Made by a program: the position numbers and the translations under genes. From assembly GCA_030615805.1 (NCBI GenBank), contig JAUWYN010000018.1, forward strand, positions 1-16,932: a DNA stretch of 16,932 nt, read 5' to 3'. The DNA comes from Hadesarchaea archaeon. Lineage in GTDB: Archaea > Hadarchaeota > Hadarchaeia > Hadarchaeales > Hadarchaeaceae. The notes beneath the pieces are model-generated. The model was not told the DNA's origin. It saw nothing but the letters and a program-made list of their open reading frames with translations, and ran no database searches. Below are positions 13,561 through 16,932 of the stretch, in pieces (the stretch's first letter is position 1; every line of letters begins with the position of its first letter).

Positions 13561-14787
13561 AGCGAATTGTCGTGAAATTTGGCGGGATGAGCGTAGCCGA
13601 TGGCGAGCGTGTACGCTTGGGGGTGGAGGCCGTTCATCGGGAGTACCGAAAGGGCACCCAAGTTGCGGTGGTAGTGTCGGCGATGGGGCACGCCACCGAC
13701 GAGTTGATCGAAGCGGCGAAAGCGAGCACGGGGGGGCAAGATAAGCGCACGAGAGCTTGACGAAATCATGGCGATGGGCGAGCGAACTAGCGCCCGGGTC
13801 TTCGCCTCCGCGCTGCGCAATCTCGGGGCGCAAGCGAAACACATCGACCCGGGAGAGAAGGAGTGGCCCGTGGTGACCGACAGCAACTTCGGCATGGCGA
13901 ACATCGACTTGGCTGAAACGAGGCGGCGAACCCAACGATACATTCTCCCCCTCCTCAGAAAACGTGTGATTCCCGTGATATGCGGCTTCCTAGGCAAGAA
14001 TCGACGGGGAAACATAACGACGGTCGGGCGAGGGGGGAGCGATATAACGGGGTTCCTAATGGGGAAGTGTCTGGACGCCGATGAGGTGATCGTCGTCACC
14101 GATGCCGAGGGGGTGATGAGCGCAGACCCCGATAAAATCAAGGAAGCTCGCCTCATCGAACGCATCTCGGTCGAGGAGATGCGGGACCTAGCACGCTTCG
14201 GGGCGCAGGTGATGCACCCACGGGCGATGAATTATAAGGACCCTAACACGAGCGCCAAAGTTATACACTTCCGCTACGGCAATTTATCTGTCCGTGGTAC
14301 AACTATCTTGGGCTCAAAGGAGGTTGAATTCGTGGGTGTTCGGGCGTATGAAAAACCGCTTGCGATGCTGACGATCATCGGCAGAGAAATGCAAACCACG
14401 CCGGGAATCCTCGTGAAAGCAGCGACGCCGTTGGGCAAGGCAGGGGTAAACATTTTCGGTGTCTCGATCGGTCCTAGGTCGTTCTCGGTCTACGTCGCGG
14501 AGGAGGACTCCCACCGGGCACTCAAGCTGCTGCACAGCACCATAACCAAGCACAAACTCATAAAATCGGTGACAAGCGAGGGTAACATAGCATTGCTCAT
14601 CGCGGAGAGCGAGCGCTTCATCTATACCCCAGGTGCTATAGCCCGGCTTTCGAAGCCCCTCGCGCGAGCGCGAATCAATATCATCGAGATTCTATCGAGC
14701 CGAGCATCGATCAGTTTCTTCGTCAACTGGAACAATCGAAAGGAAGCCTTGAAGTTGCTCAGGCAGGCCGTGAAGGAGGTAGGGTGA
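13557..14787 (+). CDS. lysC: aspartate kinase, reading frame broken by a +1 frameshift at a G7 run
   Basis: Aspartate kinase phosphorylates aspartate at the entry to lysine/threonine/methionine synthesis. The first part starts at GTG 13557, overlapping the lysA stop as GTGA (GTG 13548 also in frame), and carries KRIVVKFGGMSVADGER, with M in place of the usual T/S of KFGG(T/S)S. After AKAST the frame reads into TGA at 13758-13760. Removing one G from the seven at 13730-13736 joins it to GKISARELDEIMAMGERTSA and a normal remainder: kinase motifs RGGSDITGF and VVTDAEGVMSADP, then two ACT regulatory domains (from about LTIIGREMQTTPG and ALLIAESERF), 409 aa in all. Everything downstream of the break is intact, so an assembly indel is the first explanation; transcriptional slippage, programmed frameshifting or a real mutation are the others. 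Confidence 0.9.
13730..13736 (+). other. G7 homopolymer at the lysC frameshift
   Basis: Seven consecutive G residues; six would restore the aspartate kinase frame (…AST-GGKISARELDE…). The shift required is +1, or omission of one G during sequencing or transcription. Confidence 0.85.
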
Positions 14788-15666
14788 ATGTTCGAGGGCG
14801 CCCTGACGGCTATGGTGACGCCCTTTGATAGAGAGGGGAAAGTCGATGAGGAGGGGCTGCGTGAGAACGTCCGATTTCAGATAAAGAGCGGCATCCACGG
14901 TTTGGTTCCGGTTGGGACGACAGGCGAATGCGCGACGCTTTCCTACGAAGAGCACAACCGTGTTGTTGAAGTCGTAGTCGACGCGGCAAAAGGGAAGGTA
15001 CCAGTACTCGCGGGGACAGGGAGCAACAGCACTTGGGAGGCGATTATGCTCACGAAGCATGCGAAGGAGGTCGGGGCAGACGGAGCACTGCTCGTGGTAC
15101 CCTATTACAACAAGCCAACCCAAGCAGGCCTCTACCAGCACTACAAGCGCATCGCTGAAGAGATCAACCTGCCCCAAGTGATTTACAACATACCCTCGCG
15201 CACAAGCCTCAACATGCTGCCCGAGACCATGGCGAAATTGGCCAAGGTCAAAAACATCGTGGGGGTAAAAGAGGCGAGCGGAGATTTGAAGCAGGTCGCG
15301 CGGATAATCGAGCTCGCGGGCAGAGAATTTTCGGTGATCTCCGGCGACGATTCGCTGACGCTCGAGATCATGAGGCTCGGCGGTGTGGGCGTCATCTCGG
15401 TCACGTCAAACCTCGTACCCGATAAAGTGGTCAAGATAGTAGACTCCTTCCGATCCAGTGATGTAAAGACGGCCAAAAGGATTAGCGATGAACTAGCACC
15501 GCTGTTCAAGGCGCTTTTCATCGAGACGAACCCAGGGCCGGTCAAGATGGCGATGAACTGGATGGGGATGGCCGCGGGAGGGCTCAGGCTCCCATTAGTC
15601 GAGCTGGAGCCCGAGAACCAAGAGAAATTGCGTGAAGTCCTGGTCGACATGGGGTTGGTGAAGTGA
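14788..15666 (+). CDS. dapA: 4-hydroxy-tetrahydrodipicolinate synthase
   Basis: DapA condenses pyruvate with aspartate semialdehyde. At 292 aa it is full length with the TIM-barrel signatures: GTTGECATLS (43-52, T44/T45), PYYNKPTQ (105-112), the catalytic tyrosine Y133 of IYN, R138 for the distal carboxylate, and the Schiff-base lysine K161 in GVKEASGD. The ATG directly follows the lysC TGA, with AAGGAGGT (14773-14780) inside the end of lysC, a strong site 7 nt away. The short distance makes it part of the lysA-lysC-dapA-dapB operon. Other members of the family (sialate or keto-acid lyases) are unlikely given the context. Confidence 0.96.
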   Translation: MFEGALTAMVTPFDREGKVDEEGLRENVRFQIKSGIHGLVPVGTTGECATLSYEEHNRVVEVVVDAAKGKVPVLAGTGSNSTWEAIMLTKHAKEVGADGALLVVPYYNKPTQAGLYQHYKRIAEEINLPQVIYNIPSRTSLNMLPETMAKLAKVKNIVGVKEASGDLKQVARIIELAGREFSVISGDDSLTLEIMRLGGVGVISVTSNLVPDKVVKIVDSFRSSDVKTAKRISDELAPLFKALFIETNPGPVKMAMNWMGMAAGGLRLPLVELEPENQEKLREVLVDMGLVK

Positions 15667-16487
15667 TAAAGGTCACAGTATGTGGCGCTTGTGGGCGGAT
15701 GGGCAGGCTCCTCGTCAGGATGATCTCGGAGCAGTCGGACATGAAGGTAGTTGTCGCTATCGACGCTCCAAAAACTCCTGCAGCCGGACAGGATGTCGGC
15801 GAGTTGGCTGGAATCGGCAAGTTGGGTGTAAAAATCATCGGAGCTGAATGCCTAGCTGAAGTCCTTCGCAAAAACAAGCCCGATGTTTTAGTCGACTTCA
15901 CAAACGCTGAAGCCGCGGTCCAGAACGTGCACATCGCGGGTGAAAGTGGTGTTGCAGTAGTAGTTGGTACGACGGGCTTTAAGCCCGAACAACATGCGGA
16001 AATCAGAAAATCCGTTGAAAGGGTGGGCATTGCGGCCGTGGTAGCGCCGAACATGTCAGTGGGAGTTAACGTCTTCTTCAAGCTGGTGGGGGAGGCGGCT
16101 AGGCTACTCGGAAGCGGCTACGATGTCGAAATTGTCGATGCACATCACGCTCACAAAGTTGACTCACCGAGCGGCACAGCACTTCGAGCGGCTGAGATTA
16201 TCGCGAAGGAGTTCGGTTTAGGTAAGGAAAATATAAAGTGTGGAAGACCCGCTGGCAAAAGACCTCGCGCGAAGGGTGAAATTTACATTCATTCAATTAG
16301 GGCCAGCGACATCGTGGGCGAGCATACTGTAACATTTGCCGCGCCTGGCGAACGGGTCGAGATTGTGCACCGCGCCCATGGCCGTGAAACCTTTGCCGCG
16401 GGAGCGATGAAGGCAATTCGTCACGTCGTTAAAAAAGGTAAGGCCGGCGTCGTGCAGGACATGCAAGATGTGCTTGAGCTAAGATAA
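15663..16487 (+). CDS. dapB: 4-hydroxy-tetrahydrodipicolinate reductase
   Basis: DapB reduces the DapA product to tetrahydrodipicolinate with NAD(P)H. At 274 aa it has the N-terminal Rossmann motif VCGACGRMGR (6-15), VVGTTGF (100-106), the catalytic/substrate block VDAHHAHKVDSPSGTALR (158-175; H161/H162 and K165) and the usual C-terminal GVVQDMQDVL. The start is a GTG overlapping the dapA stop as GTGA. A T7 run follows the TAA by 13 nt, so this is probably the last gene of the operon transcript. Confidence 0.96.
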   Translation: MIKVTVCGACGRMGRLLVRMISEQSDMKVVVAIDAPKTPAAGQDVGELAGIGKLGVKIIGAECLAEVLRKNKPDVLVDFTNAEAAVQNVHIAGESGVAVVVGTTGFKPEQHAEIRKSVERVGIAAVVAPNMSVGVNVFFKLVGEAARLLGSGYDVEIVDAHHAHKVDSPSGTALRAAEIIAKEFGLGKENIKCGRPAGKRPRAKGEIYIHSIRASDIVGEHTVTFAAPGERVEIVHRAHGRETFAAGAMKAIRHVVKKGKAGVVQDMQDVLELR

Positions 16488-16500
16488 ACGCTCTAATCCG

Positions 16501-16507
16501 TTTTTTT
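16501..16507 (+). terminator. T7 run after dapB
   Basis: Seven T residues 13 nt after the dapB stop, the longest T run on the + strand in this part of the window. Archaeal RNA polymerase releases at such tracts, so the lysine operon probably ends or attenuates here and asd is read from its own promoter. Confidence 0.5.
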
Positions 16508-16528
16508 AAGGGAAGTTCTGCTTGGCTT

Positions 16529-16666
16529 ATGAAAAGGGCAGGGGCGCCCCAGCCTGCAGAAGCGGCACTTTTCGGGTTTGGGTGGGACCGGGAGTGGTCC
16601 AACCATATGCCCGTATTTTCGCCGAGGCAACTCGAGCACCAAAAAGTGTATCGCATTCTTCATTAA
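16529..16666 (+). CDS. possible 45-aa ORF in the dapB-asd spacer
   Basis: An ATG at 16529 opens 45 codons ending at TAA 16664-16666. The product is Trp/Phe/His-containing (ALFGFGWDREW, then PVFSPRQLEHQKVYRILH) and does not look like random GC-rich translation, but I recognise no family. GGGAAG (16510-16515) is 13 nt upstream, a poor spacing. It is not a lysine-rich leader peptide. The same stretch can also fold (stem 16581-16604), so an RNA function is the main alternative. Confidence 0.3.
   Translation: MKRAGAPQPAEAALFGFGWDREWSNHMPVFSPRQLEHQKVYRILH
16581..16604 (+). other. hairpin in the dapB-asd spacer
   Basis: GGTGGGACC (16581-16589) pairs with GGTCCAACC (16596-16604): eight pairs, one G/A mismatch, and a 6-nt loop GGGAGT. 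Upstream is the palindrome GGGGCGCCCC (16541-16550), flanked by GCAGG/CCTGC, and GGGCA (16536-16540) could alternatively pair with TGCCC (16608-16612). Confidence 0.4.
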
Positions 16667-16684
16667 AAATGGCCTGAGTCAAGC

Positions 16685-16694
16685 TATTTTAAAG
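16685..16694 (+). promoter_or_regulatory. TATA-like box for asd
   Basis: TATTTTAAAG, about 26 nt before roughly 16715, which would give a short leader containing GAGGTG (16717-16722) before ATG 16728. It comes after the T7 run, supporting separate transcription of asd. Confidence 0.45.
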
Positions 16695-16727
16695 AGCTTA
16701 TGGAACATAGCATAGCGAGGTGCCTAA

Positions 16728-16932
16728 ATGGCAAAAATCCCAGTCGCGGTCTTGGGAGCGACGGGCACGGTAGGGCAGCACTTCGTCAAGTTGCTGTTGA
16801 ACCACCCCTGGTTCGAGCTGGCTGCCCTAACGGCTAGCGAACGCTCCGCCGGCAAGCGCTACGGGGATGCGGCAAAGTGGTACCTCAGCGAGGAGGTCCC
16901 CGAGCAGGTTGCAGATGTCGAAGTCAGGCTGA
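16728..16932 (+). CDS. asd: aspartate-semialdehyde dehydrogenase, N-terminal part (cut by window end)
   Basis: Sixty-eight codons are present before the window ends. The product starts MAKIPVAVLGATGTVGQHFV, an NADP-binding GATGxVG loop, followed by LLNHPWFELAALTASERSAGKRYGDA and a segment with KWYL, typical of the archaeal/fungal type of ASADH rather than the E. coli type. It reduces aspartyl phosphate to aspartate semialdehyde, the step between LysC and DapA. ATG 16728 has GAGGTG (16717-16722) 5 nt upstream. The catalytic cysteine and histidine are beyond the window. Confidence 0.92.
   Translation, partial: MAKIPVAVLGATGTVGQHFVKLLLNHPWFELAALTASERSAGKRYGDAAKWYLSEEVPEQVADVEVRL

Noticed and set aside
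13768..14787. aspartate kinase lacking its N-terminus as a separate gene starting at ATG 13768
   Set aside because: The missing kinase N-terminus is present just upstream in another frame, and a single G accounts for the break, so this is one frameshifted gene rather than two.
16541..16550. GGGGCGCCCC palindrome as a possible repressor operator
   Set aside because: It is single, short, and far from the TATA-like box of asd; in GC-rich DNA such a 10-mer is not convincing by itself.
16429..16656. 75-aa minus-strand ORF across the end of dapB and the spacer
   Set aside because: It overlaps the conserved dapB C-terminus, has no ribosome binding site and no family resemblance.
1..16932. CRISPR arrays, tRNA genes, insertion sequences, long direct repeats
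   Set aside because: I looked for regularly spaced repeats, T-loop motifs, terminal inverted repeats and transposase motifs and saw none; a tRNA and repeat-finder run would be the formal check.

Overview
The window is archaeal and chromosomal. The evidence is a geranylgeranylglyceryl-phosphate synthase (ether-lipid synthesis), the eukaryote-type ribosomal proteins eL40 and eS26, an archaeal type-A RNase P RNA, a four-gene porGDAB ferredoxin oxidoreductase operon, TATA-like boxes placed about 25 nt before short leaders, oligo-T terminators, and frequent GTG/TTG starts behind GAGGTG-type ribosome binding sites. eS26 is typical of TACK/Asgard-side lineages and rare in classical Euryarchaeota, but I cannot name a phylum from this sequence. 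The metabolism suggested is anaerobic and hydrogen-linked: HypF implies a [NiFe] hydrogenase elsewhere, POR implies ferredoxin-based pyruvate metabolism, and rubrerythrin implies peroxide defence. I see no insertion sequence, integrase, CRISPR array or tRNA.

Layout. (1) 1-420: purine-rich, AT-richer DNA with the tail of an unidentified gene and two very small basic ORFs on the + strand. (2) 421-5626 (-): porG-porD-porA-porB, each junction a 4-nt overlap, followed 22 nt later by hypF. (3) 5736-6530 (+): an ATP-cone domain fused to an Mrr-like nuclease, divergent from por. (4) 6625-8445 (-): a four-gene stress-type operon: nucleoside deoxyribosyltransferase/N-hydrolase family protein, stand-alone PAS protein, rubredoxin-like protein, rubrerythrin. 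(5) About 8492-8790 (+): RNase P RNA, followed 11 nt later by eS26. (6) 8998-10784 (-): NAD(P)HX dehydratase, eL40 and GGGP synthase, tightly packed and convergent with eS26. (7) 10898-16487 (+): a lysine operon by the diaminopimelate route: class III aminotransferase, lysA, lysC (broken by a +1 frameshift in a G7 run), dapA, dapB. It ends in a T7 run, followed by a 240-nt spacer and the start of aspartate-semialdehyde dehydrogenase.

How the genes fit together. LysC and Asd make aspartate semialdehyde, DapA and DapB make tetrahydrodipicolinate, and LysA decarboxylates meso-DAP to lysine. The enzymes from tetrahydrodipicolinate to meso-DAP (DapL or DapD/C/E, and DapF) are not in view. The class III PLP enzyme that opens the operon is the only candidate here for a step in that gap.

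The points most worth a second look are the aminotransferase, whose conserved N-terminus can only begin at a CTG codon; the lysC frameshift; the ATP-cone nuclease; the rubrerythrin/PAS/nucleotide-hydrolase operon; and the spacer before asd. Apart from 1-420, which is described, no gene-free stretch exceeds 300 bases.
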